Assembly: GCF_024679095.1 (NCBI RefSeq)
Contig: NC_066571.1
Location: 8,618,638 to 8,682,637 of the forward strand
Direction: 5' to 3'
DNA: 64,000 nucleotides
DNA from: Eriocheir sinensis
Taxonomy: Eukaryota; Arthropoda; Malacostraca; Decapoda; Varunidae
This document shows, in pieces, positions 24,034 through 35,390 of the stretch. The notes under the pieces are model-generated. The model had not been told where the DNA came from. It saw only the letters and a list, made by a program, of their open reading frames with translations, and made no database searches. The translations under genes and the position numbers were made by a program. Position 1 is the first letter of the stretch, and each line of letters begins with the position of its first letter.

Positions 24034-25550
24034 CATTCACTCATGGTCTGATCACATGCTGGACGTCATCTCTCTCTCTCTCCCTCTCACACGTAACTAA
24101 CCCCTCCCTCTCCCTTCCCCAGCCTCCCTCTTTGCCCCAGTCCCCCTTGTTATGCTTCTTCAGACAACCCCAGTTCCTGACGCTATACAAACCCTTCACA
24201 TACACTTCTCTCAACCCTTGCCCTACCCACCCTTCCTCAACCATCTCTTATCTCTTGCCCCTATAAATACCCCTGCCAATTCACTTCTCTTATGTTAACC
24301 CTTCCCCTATTTACCCTCTTTCAACCATCCCTTACCTCTTGCCCCTATAAATAACCCTGCCAATTCACTTCACTCGTCAACCCTTGCCCTACCTACCCTT
24401 CTTCAGCCATCCCTTATCTCTTGCCCCTATAAATACCCCTGCCAATTCACTCATCAACCCTTCTTCAGCCATGCCTTGCTCCTTGTCCTAAATAACATCG
24501 CCCGTCCCCTTACTGGTAACAGCCGCACTGAAGTTGTTGGCGAGCTCCTGGTGAGATGCGTGTCGGGTCACTTGACCGTAGTATTGCGTCAGGCTCTGGT
24601 TGTAGGACGCCACCACAGCCCCCCACGACGCCCCGCCCCGCCGCCCCCCCTCGTGGTAGGCGTCATATCCCACCACCATTGTGTTCTGTGGGGGAGAGGA
24701 AGGGGGTGTGTGTGATGGTATGGTGGTGGTGGGATAGTTTACAGTTATAGGGATGTATGGAAAGGTGATGGGTCTATGGTTGTGGGTAATGTGCTCCCTG
24801 TAATGTCTGGGAATAGAGGTGGAGAGTGATGGGAGGGTGGTGATGAGATAGTCCAGTGATATGGAAGTACAGGTTGTTGTTAATGTATTCACTGTAATGT
24901 TTAGGAATAGCAGTGGAGAATGGTATGAATCAGGGAGGAATGAATATAGAAAGAGAAAAGGTCTGTGGTTGCTGTTAATATATTTCCTGTACTGATTGGG
25001 AAGTAGAAGTGGTGAGTGATGTGAATAATGAATGAATGAGGGAGAGGGTGGTTTTACATGAGCGTTAGATATACTACAAATGTGTGTGTGTGTGTGATTG
25101 TAATGTATTTTGATGGGCACTAGGGAGGGTTAATATTGTATGTAGTATAGGGTTAAGGAATGGTTTGGTATGGTTGTGGTGAGGGAAGGGTAAAGGGAAG
25201 CTGTTAAAGAAAAAATAAGGGAAAGAAGGGAGGTTCATCATCATCATCATCATCATCGTTTAACGTCCATTTATTCCCTATGGTGGGGTTGGACGGGATA
25301 TGAGCCTCCTCCACTGTTGCCGGTCCATAGCCATTTCTTCCGTGATGTTCAGCCTCCTCATATCTTCCTCCACCACCTTTCTCCACGTCTTCCTTGGCCT
25401 TCCTGGTGGTCGTCTGCCCTCTACCTCAAAGTTCAGTGCATGTCTCAGGATGTGTTCTCCTCTTCTCCTCATATGTCCAAACCACCTTAGTCTGGTCTTA
25501 CTCACATAGATAGGAAAGCAAGAAAAGGAGGAAGTACTTGTATGTTTTTT

Positions 25551-25587
<37 letters not shown>

Positions 25588-28500
25588 CTAAGAACCAATG
25601 CCCACCCTGAGAGGCATCTGGACGGTCCACGCCTCCCCGCCCAGCTTACAGTTGATCTGGATGGCCACACGCGTCACAATGGACAGCAGACGGCCCTTGT
25701 GCTGGAGACTCTTGGCCAGCACCATCTGAGAGAGGAGAGAGATAGATGAGAGACTGATTGATTTGTTAGGTTTTATATTCATGGTGCTGCAACTGAAAGA
25801 AAGTGAATTTACGGGAAGAGACCACCTATCCATCCATCTATCTATCCAGCCATACATATATAGAACACATGCATACAAAAGATAAGACATAGAGGCACAG
25901 TAACACCAATCTTCACCTCCTATGCACTCTTCGGGTCGTATTTAAGACATATCGCCTCCCAAGAACGCATATTTGACAAGGCTTTCATAGGCATGGTGGG
26001 CATTTCCAGGAGTAGTTTTATGACCCTGGTGGTAGTGTGAATCTTCTTCTGTACCATGAACCTGAAGAAACACCCATTGGAGCTTGACTGACCCCCTCTT
26101 TGACCTTTAGAAATGGCTGATGTGAGAAGCGAAAGTGTTTTATGATACCAACCTTCATTTTCAAGTCTTACCTCTCCCTCCCCTCCTCCCCTATAGCCTC
26201 AGAACACACCTGTGAGGGCGCCGCCATCACCATACACACATGCCTCTTAACGGCCACATAGCGGTCCAGCCTCGTGTTGGGGATGACGCACACCACCAGG
26301 CCCACCCCCATGTGCTTCCCCAGGGCCTTGAGATAGTCCTGTGGCCCGTCCCCCTGTAGCAATGACTCCCTGGGGGCATGGAGGAAAGGAAGTGTTAGCG
26401 GAGGAGGGACAGGAGGAGGTGTTCAGGGAGGGAGGAAAGAGAGGAGAGATGTTATGTCAAGGAAGGTAGATTGTGTTTAAAGCAAGATGAAGGTGGTAGT
26501 TTAGGTATTATAAAAGAATTAAAGATGGAGAGCAGTGAATGAGGAAGACTTAATTGGTTCAGAAGGTTAGGCATCAAAAGGAAAAAATGAATAAAAGATA
26601 GAGAGCAGTGATTGAGCAAGACTTAATCCGATAGCAGCGGGGATCATGTTTCTTAATGGTCCCTCTAAGCAAGAAAAATGAGAAAAAATCACCCCTCACA
26701 CAAACCATTTCATAATACATATCAAAGCAAATTCGATCAGATTATGTATCATCTATTTTTTGGGGTTTATATCACGGCACAAATTTGGCCCGTCGCTGCT
26801 ACACGGTAAAGCCACAAATTTGGCCCGTCGCTGCTACCGGGTAAATAGGTTCAGAATGTTAGGTGTTAGGGTTAGGTTAGGTTTAGAAGGTTAGGTTAGG
26901 TTAGGTTAGGTTTAGAAGGTTAGGTTAGGTTAGGTTAGGTTTAGAAGGTTAGGTTAGGTTAGGAGATTATGACCATTCTAATAAGGAAAGTGAGCCCAGT
27001 CCATATCCCTTTTTTTCCATTGCCTCACTGAACCTCACCTCACCACCTTCCTTTCTTCCTTTGCCTCGTCTATCCAATTATCCATCCACTCACCTCACTT
27101 ATCACCCCTTCCCTTAACTCATCCACTCACCCATCCTTTCACCCAACCTCACTGTCATCTTTCCGCTGCTTACTTCATCTCTTCATCCATCAATCCGATC
27201 CACTCCATGTCACTTTTTATTTTTTTATTATTATTTGTTTTATTTTTTATTACGTGTCAGCCTTATAGCACCAGTAGGCTTTCTTGAGGGGCCTGGATGG
27301 TGGTCGGCTCCAGCCCGTAACGGTGCAGGCAAGTGTTTTTTTATAGTGGTGCCATCTTGTCTTGCCTCTCTTGACGTCATCCATTCATCCTCCCTTCTGA
27401 TTCACCCACCTCTCCATCTTTCCTTACCTAATCTATTTGTCCATTCACTCCACTGTACCATCTTTCCTCCACATAATTCATCCACCATCCTCTTGCCTAT
27501 CCAACCCACCTTACCATCTTCCTTTCCTTTCCTTACCACACCCGCACATCCCCTTCCGCAACACTCACATGGTCGGCGGTGGCATGGTCATCCCAAGCGT
27601 GGGTGTCACCTTCCGCAGGGCCACCACCAGCTCCTCTGCCTCCTGTCGTAGCCGCGCAGGGAACACCAACACCCAACGGCCCACCTCGCGACACACGCTG
27701 AGGGGGACGTCTGGAGGGAGGGGGAGAGGTTAAGGGTGAGGGAGGCGAGAGGCAAGGAAGGAGGAAGGGATGGTAGAGAGGAAGAGGAAAGGAAGGAGGA
27801 AGGGATGGCAGAAAAGGAAGGAAAGAAGGGAGGCATAGATAATAGGGAAGAGAAAGTAGGAGGAAGTTACATGGTAAGAAAGGAAAGAAAGGGAAAGGGA
27901 AGAGGAAGGGATGGTAGATAAGGAAGGAAAGAAGAAAGCCACAGATAACAGGAAAGAGAAAATAGTCGGAAAGTCACTGAATAGGAAAGGAAAGAAGGAC
28001 ACAGGGGCAAGAACGATAGCGAGGAAAGAAAGTAAAGGAAGAAGGAATAGTCACAGCGCACCTTTGACCTCCCTGGCCCAGTCCCCGTCGCTGCCCGTGT
28101 AGGTGAAGGAGCGATGGGCCTGCGTCAGCACCTCGCCGGGCAACACTCTCCCTCGCACCTGTGACAGCTCGCGGGAGAAGGTCAGCCCCCATTGGTCCAG
28201 TTCGGTCTTTACCTGTGTAGTGATGACCTTTAATTAGTCACCTGTGTAGAAGCCTCAAATAGTCACCTGTGCTTTTCTTTCATAACTTCTGCACCTTTGA
28301 TTGTGTATAACTTTCACCTGTATAATGATAACCTTTGATCTGATACCTGAGTGGAAGCCTGAAATGGTTACCTGTGCTTCCCTGCTATTACTTCTGCACC
28401 TGTCCCTTTGCTAACTTTGAATGTGCATAACTTACTCTTCATTTTCATCGTTCTGCTCAATCACCTTCTCATCTTCACCTAACTCTTCATTTTCATCGTT

Positions 28501-30069
28501 CTGCTCAATCACCTTCTCATCTTCACCTAACTCTTCATTTTCATCGTTCTGCTCAATCACCTTCTCATCTTCACCTAACTCTTCATTTTCATCGTTCTGC
28601 TCAATCACCTTCTCATCTTCACCTAACTCTTCATTTTCATCATCCTGCTCAATCACCTTCTCATCTTCACCTAACTCTTCTTCCCCTCTATTCACCTTCT
28701 CCTCCTCCTCCTCTTTCTCACCTCCTTCATAACCAGCACACCTTCCCCTTCCCCCTTCTCATTCACTTCCTCCTCCTCCTCCTCCTCCTCACTTTCTCAT
28801 CCTCACCTACCTCCTCTTCCCTCTTCTTCACTTCCTTTTCCTCACCTCTTTCATGAACAGCACATCTTCCCTTCTTCCCCATCATTCCCCTTCTCCTTTT
28901 TTCTCTTCATTTCCCTCCTTCTCTTCCCCATTATTCCCCTTCTCCTTTTTTCTCTTCATTTCCCTCCTCTTCTTCTTCATTCCCTTCCTTCTCTTCCCCA
29001 TCATTCCCCTTCTCCTTTTTCCTCTTCATTTCCCTCCTCTTCCTCTTAATTCCCCTCCTTTTCTTCCCCATCATTCCCCTTCTCCTTTTTTCTCTTCATT
29101 TCCCTCCTCTTCATTCCCTTCCTTCTCTTCCTCTTCATTCCCCTCCTCCTTTTCCTCCTTCTCCTCCTCCCCCTTCTCACCTTCTCATTCGTAAACAGCG
29201 CATCATTGAACTTCTCCAGCACCTTCACCCTCTGGTCTGGGCCGAGGCGTGTGGAGGCGGCCAGGTCCTGCATGAGTCTGGGGTCAGCCTTCATGGACTG
29301 CGACACCCCCGTGGGCACACACAGCTCGGGGATGAGGTAGATGTTGCCCTTCTGTCCGCGGCGCAGGTCACGCTTCCGGGGCTTTGACAGGAGCAGCGGC
29401 TGGTGAGGGTCCCGCACGGCTACTTGGTATGCCTGAGGGAGTGGGTGATTAGGGTTGGTGTGAGGTTAGGTTAGGGTGTAGGTGGTAGGTGTTGATAGGT
29501 CTTACATTCTCTTCACCATTTTCATCACCTATATATATATCCACCTTCCATTATTGTTCCCTTCTTCACCCTCCTCTCTCAGTCACCCATCATTTCTATC
29601 CCCCTGTCCCTTCCTCACCTTCTGTGGCTTTTCCGATACCCTACACCCCTGTCCACCCAGCAGTGAATGGGTACCAGGTATTAATCGGGGGTTGTGTCCC
29701 GTCTCCTGGGGTCTGTTCCCTTCTATAATTCCCTCCTCTTCTGTCTCTCTCCGGCATATGACCACAGATGTTGCGCCGACTAAACAAAACTTTCCAACTT
29801 CCTCACCTTCTGGTAGTACTCGAGGTAGGTGATCTGGCTGCCCTGGTAGGCGAATTTGCTGAGGCAGGTGAGGTCCCAGGCGATGTCGCTGATGGTGTAG
29901 GTGCGCTGGTTGTATCGGGTCATCACCACCATGCCGATCACCTCCCGCCCCGCCGCCCACTTCTGCAGGGAGCCGAGGAATGGTGGGGGGTGGGGTGGGG
30001 GGAGGGGGTGGGGAGGGTAGGTGAATCCATGTAACTTCTTCAACACCCTTTCTCATCTCATTTCATACC

Positions 30070-30131
<62 letters not shown>

Positions 30132-32548
30132 CTCTTCTATTTTTTTCCTCCATTCCCTCTCTCTTCCTGCTATCATCCCCTTTCACATTCCCTCTCTCTT
30201 TCTTCTTCCCTTCACATATCATCCTCTATTCCCCTTCTTCCCTTCATCATCCCTTCCCTTCTCACTTCCCCTTTCCAATCTTCCCTTTAGTCATCTTCCC
30301 CTCTCTTCTTCCAACCCTCTACCCATCACCTTCTCTTTCCTTATTTCCCTGCTTCCTCCCCCCTCCTTCCCCTCCACCCTCCTTTTCCCTCCCCCCCCAC
30401 GCACCAGGTTGTTGGGGTTGGTGGTGTGGAGGCGCCGAAGGAGGTTGTACACAGTGTCGAGGCGGAGGAACTTGTGAATCACGTCTGTCATAAGGAGGAC
30501 CTGATACTCGTGTTGACGGATGCTGGACACCTGCCCGGGCCACACCGCCACCCTGGGAGGAGAGAAACACCTGGAAACACCTGAGTGGCTAAGGGGCGGG
30601 GAAGGGAGTTAGAGAGACAGGAAAAGGAAAACTGGAATGGATGAGAGGGGACAGGAGAGTTGAGAGGCAGAGGGAAACTATGTCTGAGGGGAAAATGAGT
30701 GCATGGCTAAGGGGGAAAAAGAGGGAGTTAGAGAGACGATGATAGGAAATTTGGAAGTCATGTCTGAGGGGAAACTGGAATGGATAGGAGGGAACAGGAG
30801 AGTTGAGAGGCAGAGGGAAACTATGTCTGAGGGGAAAATGAGTGCATGGCTAAGGGGGAAAAAGAGGGAGTTAGAGAGACGATTTATAGGAAAAGGAAGC
30901 CATGTCTGAGGGGAAACTGGAGTAAGACGGGAGAGATAAGAAAGAGAGGGAAAACAGGGGAAAAAAAAGAATGCAAGGAAGAGGGGGACATTAGGGTAGC
31001 TATCGAGTGATTAGCTAGTAGAAGATAGGAGGAGATGAAAAAGAAAAGGAGAGTTAAGTCAAAGAAAAGGAGTAAAAGGAAGAAGAAGGGAAACGGAGAA
31101 AAGTTGTGATAGAAAGAATTAAGCAAACAGGAAGACAAATCAAAGAGGACGCGAGGGAAGCGATTAAAGGAAGGGTGTTAGCTAAGAACTCACTGGTGCT
31201 TGGGATGCTGGACCTCCCTCTTAGCGTCGTAATAGTGCTTCCCGATCTGCGTGAGGCCGAGGTACTCATAACACCGACGCAGCAGGATGGAGAAGATCTG
31301 AAGGAGGAGGAGACGGCTAATGAGGGAGATGGGAAAGGTGTGGACGAGGAAGAGAATGAAAGAACAGGCAGGTGGAAAAGGTCAATGAGAGAGAGGGAAA
31401 GGGAGTGCAGGAGTATGAGAGGAAAGTCTAAAGCGAGGTTACGATGACAAGTAAAAAGAGAAGAGAGGAAAGGAGAAAGAACACTCACTCACCTGCAAAA
31501 ACTGAGTGTCCGACGGAGGGATCTCTCGAATAAATTTGATTCTGACGGTGTAGGGTGAACCGTTGTCGGGGCGGCGTGAGGCCAACTCCATGGGCTGCGG
31601 GAGGAGGAGGAGGAGGAGGTGAAGGAAGAGAATGAAGGAGGAGGAGGTGAAGGAAGAAAAGGAAGGAGGAGGAGGAGGAGGTGAAGGAAGAGAAGGGAGG
31701 AGGAGGAATAGGAGATGAAGGAACATTGAGGAAGAGGAGGACAGTAGATGAAGTGACAGAAGAGGAAGGAATAAGGGATGAGGAGAAAGAGAACGAGAAA
31801 AAGAAGGATTAGCAGTTGAAGGAAAATTGAAGAAGAGAACAGTAGACAGAGTGACAGAAGAGGAAGGAATAAGAGATGAGGAGAAAGAGAACGAGGAAGA
31901 GGAGTAAAAATTATAAGACGGAGGATTATTGAAGGCTTTAAGAGGAAAAGGACTAAGGAAGAAGAGAGAAAAAGGGGATTGAAAGGAGAGGGAGGACAAA
32001 AGTGTGATGAAAAAGAGGAGTAAGAGGAGGAGAGAGAGGAACAGTGGGGAGGAAGGAAAGAAACACAAAAGGAAACAAGTAAAACAGTTAATCACCACGA
32101 AGCGAAGCGGGATTCGAACCAAAGAACCGAACGGAAACGAATCAAACCACAACCCCCCCCACCCACCCCACACACACACAGACCGCCCCTCAGACCCGCT
32201 CTCAGCCCCCAGCCCCACGCACGTCTCTGGGCAGCTTGTGGGCGAGGAACATCTGGGCGCCGTCGAAGATACAGTGACCGATGACGCCGCTGTGCTGACG
32301 GAGGAGGAGCTTCCTGACGGGGGTGCGCGGCTCGTCGGGGGTGAAGGCGACGTGGTACACACACAGACACCACTCCGGCCGCGCCATCACCTGGTAGTAA
32401 TTGGTACGTAGCAGAATACTTTGTCCTGCGGTGCCTGAGGGAGAGAGAGAGAGAGAGAGGAGGGTGCATGCAGAATAGAAGGGAAAGGGAGACGAGAGAA
32501 GTTGAGGAAAGATAAATGGGGGTGCATGAGAAATAGATGGGATAGGGA

Positions 32549-32616
<68 letters not shown>

Positions 32617-35337
32617 CATGAGGAATGGAAGGGATAGGGAGACGAGAGAAATTGAGGAAAGATTGATGAGTGGTCAGTTTGTATTAGTAGAAATCAGGTT
32701 ATGAATAGAAGAGTAAATAAGGTCGGTGGTGATGAGTATGGGTGGTGAAATTGACCTCTCTTGTTGGACACTCCTTTGACCTCTATTCAGGAGCAGTAAG
32801 TAGCGGGATTTTTTTTGACATTTTTCTTTACGCCCTTGAACTGTCTCCTTAGCTGTAAAAAAACATGTAAGTGAAGGGGAAAGAGAGATGAGGAAGATAA
32901 TAGGAAAGGTTAGATAGGTGAGGACCATTAAGTAGTGATGATAGTTAAGTAGATGTTTGTGAATAGGGGAATATAAAGTAACACGTCAATTAACAGGTAC
33001 TACTAACAGGTGATACGGGAAGTGATGGTGGTTAATAGAAGAGGCTTAAGGCCAAATTAATCACTCAACACGCACACCTTTCATTAGTAAGCACAATACA
33101 CCTGGCATACACTTCTCCGCTTCGTTAAAATGAATAAAAGTACTAGTCGTGTTTTTGAAGGACATTATTAACAGTCTAGGGGTAAATGGGGATAGTGAGG
33201 GAGGAAATAACAGAGGTGGTGGTCAATGAAGTAATGGTTGTTAAGTAGATGTAAACTTATGAATGAAGGACAGTAAGGAAGAATATAACAGGTGATAAAT
33301 TAAGTAGTGGTTGTTAAGTAGACGTAAACTTATGAATGAAGGAACAAAGGACAATGATGGAAAAAATAACGGGTGATAAATTAAGTAGTGGTTGTTAAGT
33401 AGACGTAAACTTATGAATGAAGGAACAAAGGACAATGATGGAAAAAATAACAGGTGATAAATTAAGTAGTGGTTGTTAAGTAGACGTAAACTTATGAATG
33501 AAGGAACAAAGAACAATGATGGAAATAATAACAGGTGATAAATTAAGTAGTGGTTGTTAAGTAGACGTAAACTTATGAATGAAGGAACAAAGAACAATAA
33601 TGGAAAAAATAACAGGTGATAAATTAAGTAATGGTTGTTAAGTAGATGTAAACTTATGAATGAAGGAACAAAGGACAATGAGGCGGAAAATAACAGGAGG
33701 TGATAGGCGAAGTGGTGACAGTGGTTAGCAGATGTGACCTTGTGAATAGAGGAATATTTACACGAGGATAACGAGGGAGACATCGAGGACTGGAGGTAAT
33801 GAGAGAGGACTTGAGGCTAAAATAGAGGTTGAGGAGGAAACTTGAGGGGGAGGGGAGGGGGGTGGAGTTGAGAGATTAGGATATATACCGCCGAGTTAAG
33901 GGGACGAAATGGATGAAGCAGTGGTTAAGGAAGAAGTGGATTAAGGCCATGGAGAGACTGGAGGAGGAAAGGGAGAGGAAAAAGAAATATGTCCCGCCGA
34001 GTTATGGAACGCAATGGAGGAAGAAGAGGATTAAGGGGATGGGGAGATAAGAGGAGGAAAGGGAGAGGAAAGAGGAAAAAGAACCTTGAATTATAGTACT
34101 GAGGATGTGAGGGGAGTTGAAAGATTAGGAAATGTACCGCCGAGATAATGGGACGAATTTGATGAAGCAGAAGTTAAGGAAGAAGAGGATTAAGTGGATG
34201 GAGAGACAAGAGGAGGGAAGGGAGAGGAAAGAGTAAAAGAACCTTAAATTATAGTATTAAGGATGACAGGTGGGTGAAGATGGGTAAAAAAAAGTGAAAC
34301 GGGTCAAAGTAGTAGTAGTAGTAGTAGTAGTAGTTGTAGTAGATGTAATAGTAATAGTAGTAGTAGTAGTAATCATTTTTCACATATACATCTTCCATTT
34401 TATTCGTGACCTTTGACCTTGATTGACCCGCTTGACCCCCGCATTGCCTCCTGACTGACCTTTCTTGGTGAGGACGTGTTGGGGCCGCGTCCACACCACC
34501 TCCTCCTCCGTCTCGCTCATCCTCTGTAGACGGGTGCTGCTCCTCCGCTCCCTCCTCGCTCCCCGCCCTCTCCCTCTTCCTCCTCCTACTCCTGCTCCTA
34601 TTACTCCTCCTGCTGATGCTCCTCCTCCTCCTCCTCCTCCTCCAACTCCTGCCATGCCTACGCCTCTTCCCCTTCCTCCTCCTCCTCCTCCTCCTTCTCC
34701 TGTACTTCCTATTCCCACTCCACCGCCACTCCTTCCACCTCCATCTCCGCTTGCTAATCCCTGTTCTCCTCCTCCTCCTCCCCCTCGTTTCCCTCGCCCA
34801 CCTCCTCTCCCTGATCCACCCAACACTGGTCGCCGTCCATCCTGTAGCTGAAGACTGGACAGATAGGCCGACAGTTCATCCTGGAAAATAAAAAAGGTGC
34901 GTTTAGTGTTAGTGTTGGTGTTTATAGGTGTTTGGAAGTTGGTTTAGGAGGGTGTTGAAGATGAGCATTGGACACTAGGGAGGTTTGAGGCAGTGAATAA
35001 ATATTTGGAAGCGTGGCATCGACCGGAAAATCTGACCTGAAATGGAAGATGATGATGGTAATGATGTGTAGGTCTTTTTTACATCAGTGGAAGCAGAAGG
35101 GATTAGCGTCTTAGACCACGTGGATGTTGTTGGCACCTTCACACGTATACATAAACTGCTTGTAATTTTTTTTTCTTTCCGGGAGCAAAAAAACAAAAAA
35201 ACAAAAAAAAAACCGTTTACCTGGTTGGCATAGCTGAGAAGTGTGGGCGATGGTTGTTGTTGTTGTTGTTGTTGTTGCTGTTGTTCTTGTTGAGGTCCTC
35301 GCCCCCTAGCTCTCCCCCGGCCTCCCCTTCCCGTCAT
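21688..35337 (-). CDS. piwi: Piwi-clade Argonaute (complete, 17 exons)
   Basis: Exons (minus): 35337-35221, 34880-34460, 32434-32223, 31594-31493, 31297-31194, 30552-30405, 29962-29807, 29432-29181, 28212-28062, 27710-27569, 26369-26210, 25725-25606, 24685-24514, 23838-23717, 22776-22619, 22187-22037, 21804-21688 (TAA). All phases match, giving 934 residues. Start [14 protein letters not shown], then polyQ and a glycine/arginine-rich exon. The N domain (about 180-300) is followed by PAZ (about 300-425; [41 protein letters not shown]), MID (about 560-690; [13 protein letters not shown]) and PIWI. Slicer tetrad: D703 (VVGYD), E742 (HQEL), D774 ([10 protein letters not shown]), H909 (YAHKLA). 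It ends LADKLWYL, close to Piwi LSNRLYYL. Piwi proteins bind piRNAs and silence transposons in germ cells; four catalytic residues predict slicing. Nuclear or cytoplasmic class is not settled. Confidence 0.95.
22475..22507 (-). mobile_element. Terminal fragment of family-1 TTAA MITE
   Basis: AATAAGAAACATGATCCCC then GCAGCTACCGGGTTAA: one end only, in a piwi intron. Confidence 0.6.
22975..23171 (-). mobile_element. Family-1 TTAA MITE in a piwi intron
   Basis: TTAACCTGGTAGCAGCGAC at one end and GCAGCTACCGGGTTAA at the other, with the shared CCCCAAAATAGATGATGCAT body. Confidence 0.8.
23172..23265 (-). mobile_element. tRNA-derived SINE head or tRNA pseudogene
   Basis: On the minus strand it reads GCCTCGGTGGTGTAGTGGTT (A-box-like) and, about 40 bases on, AGTTTGAATCC (B-box-like). 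It lacks a convincing anticodon stem, so it is not called as a functional tRNA. Confidence 0.5.
23507..23695 (+). repeat. Interspersed repeat D, copy 1, in a piwi intron
   Basis: TGGCTTTTCCGATACCCTAC to CGAAACTTTCCAACTT. It is almost identical to 29624-29800, so this is a recent dispersed element. It begins about 20 bases beyond the donor of the exon ending at 23717. Confidence 0.75.
23981..24031. repeat. (GT)n microsatellite
   Basis: About 50 bases of uninterrupted GT in a piwi intron. Confidence 0.95.
24185..24485 (+). repeat. Tandem repeat (about 83 bp, three copies) with CTATAAATA
   Basis: Each unit contains CTCTTGCCCCTATAAATA then CCTGCCAATTCACT. The TATA-like cores lie near 24261, 24344 and 24427, in a piwi intron. 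Confidence 0.7.
25237..25510 (-). mobile_element. LINE 3' end with (ATG)n tail in a piwi intron
   Basis: The minus strand reads [18 protein letters not shown], then [20 protein letters not shown] and QQWRRLI, the C-terminus of a non-LTR reverse transcriptase. It ends in a (GAT)n tail (plus-strand ATC repeats 25237-25257). It is in the same orientation as piwi. Confidence 0.8.
25550..25586. repeat. (GT)n microsatellite
   Basis: GT repeat beginning 20 bases from the piwi exon ending at 25606. Confidence 0.9.
25935..26155 (-). repeat. Interspersed repeat B in a piwi intron
   Basis: Contains CATATTTGACAAGGCTTTCA and TTTGACCTTTAGAAATGGCT, matching the inverted form of the 5640 copy. Confidence 0.7.
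26623..26844 (+). mobile_element. Family-1 TTAA MITE in a piwi intron
   Basis: Starts TTAATCCGATAGCAGCGGGG and ends CGTCGCTGCTACCGGGTAA. The right subterminal block is duplicated as in the 9376 copy. Confidence 0.8.
26857..26960. repeat. Interstitial TTAGG telomere-like repeat
   Basis: Runs of GGTTAGGTTAGGTTAGG separated by TTTAGAA. TTAGG is the ancestral arthropod telomere repeat. Shorter runs are at 29461-29480 and 44131-44160. Confidence 0.85.
27235..27390 (+). mobile_element. SINE remnant in a piwi intron
   Basis: AGCACCAGTAGGCTTTCTTG, GTGGTCGGCTCCAGCCCGTA and TTTTATAGTGGTGCCATC: the same core as the 6245-6355 remnant in the other orientation. Confidence 0.5.
28434..28681. repeat. 48-bp minisatellite, five copies
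   Basis: Unit ACTCTTCATTTTCATCGTTC plus 28 further bases. Copies start at 28434, 28482, 28530, 28578 and 28626. The unit is divisible by three, so the minus strand is open as a 16-residue acidic repeat. It lies between two piwi exons and is not expected to be translated. Confidence 0.9.
28682..29170. repeat. Pyrimidine-rich degenerate tandem region in a piwi intron
   Basis: CTTCCC/TTCTCC repeats, including recurring CATCATTCCCCTTCTCCTTT units. It runs up to the donor of the exon ending at 29181. Confidence 0.7.
29624..29800 (+). repeat. Interspersed repeat D, copy 2, abutting a piwi splice donor
   Basis: Same sequence as 23507-23695. Its edge (TTTCCAACTT) lies within about ten bases of the GTGAGG donor after the exon ending at 29807. 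Confidence 0.75.
30073..30128. repeat. (CT)n microsatellite
   Basis: Uninterrupted CT in a piwi intron. Confidence 0.95.
32547..32614. repeat. (GA)n microsatellite
   Basis: Uninterrupted GA in piwi intron 2. Confidence 0.95.
33053..33180. repeat. Direct duplicate of the piwi upstream block
   Basis: CCAAATTAATCAC, TTCTCCGCTTCGT and GAATAAAAGTACTAGTC recur in the same order at 35391-35515. This copy is in piwi intron 2; the other lies just upstream of exon 1. Confidence 0.8.
33235..33690. repeat. 81-bp minisatellite in piwi intron 2, about six copies
   Basis: Unit begins GGTTGTTAAGTAGACGTAAA; copies start near 33309, 33390, 33471, 33552 and 33632. 81 is divisible by three, so the minus strand carries a 27-residue repeated ORF, judged intronic and untranslated. 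Confidence 0.9.
34311..34371. repeat. (TAG)n microsatellite
   Basis: Trinucleotide run just beyond piwi exon 2, in its downstream intron. Confidence 0.9.
34460..34880 (-). other. Piwi exon 2: glycine/arginine-rich disordered region
   Basis: Starts [18 protein letters not shown], then about 85 residues are mostly G, R, A, S and E, encoded by GGA-type triplet runs (plus-strand TCC/CTC runs). It ends [20 protein letters not shown], where ordered sequence resumes. The RG dipeptides, with those of exon 1, are candidate symmetric dimethylarginine sites read by Tudor proteins in this family. Confidence 0.8.
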
Positions 35338-35390
35338 CCTCCCTCATTCACTCCTCCTCGCGTCCTTTTTTGTTTGGACGGGGAGACAAA

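Noticed and set aside
31439..32362. 307-residue minus-strand ORF
   Set aside because: It spans two true piwi exons joined through a CT-rich intron; the splice model with conserved Piwi sequence explains both ends.
34465..34891. Plus-strand proline/leucine-rich ORFs
   Set aside because: Antisense shadows of the G-rich piwi exon 2.
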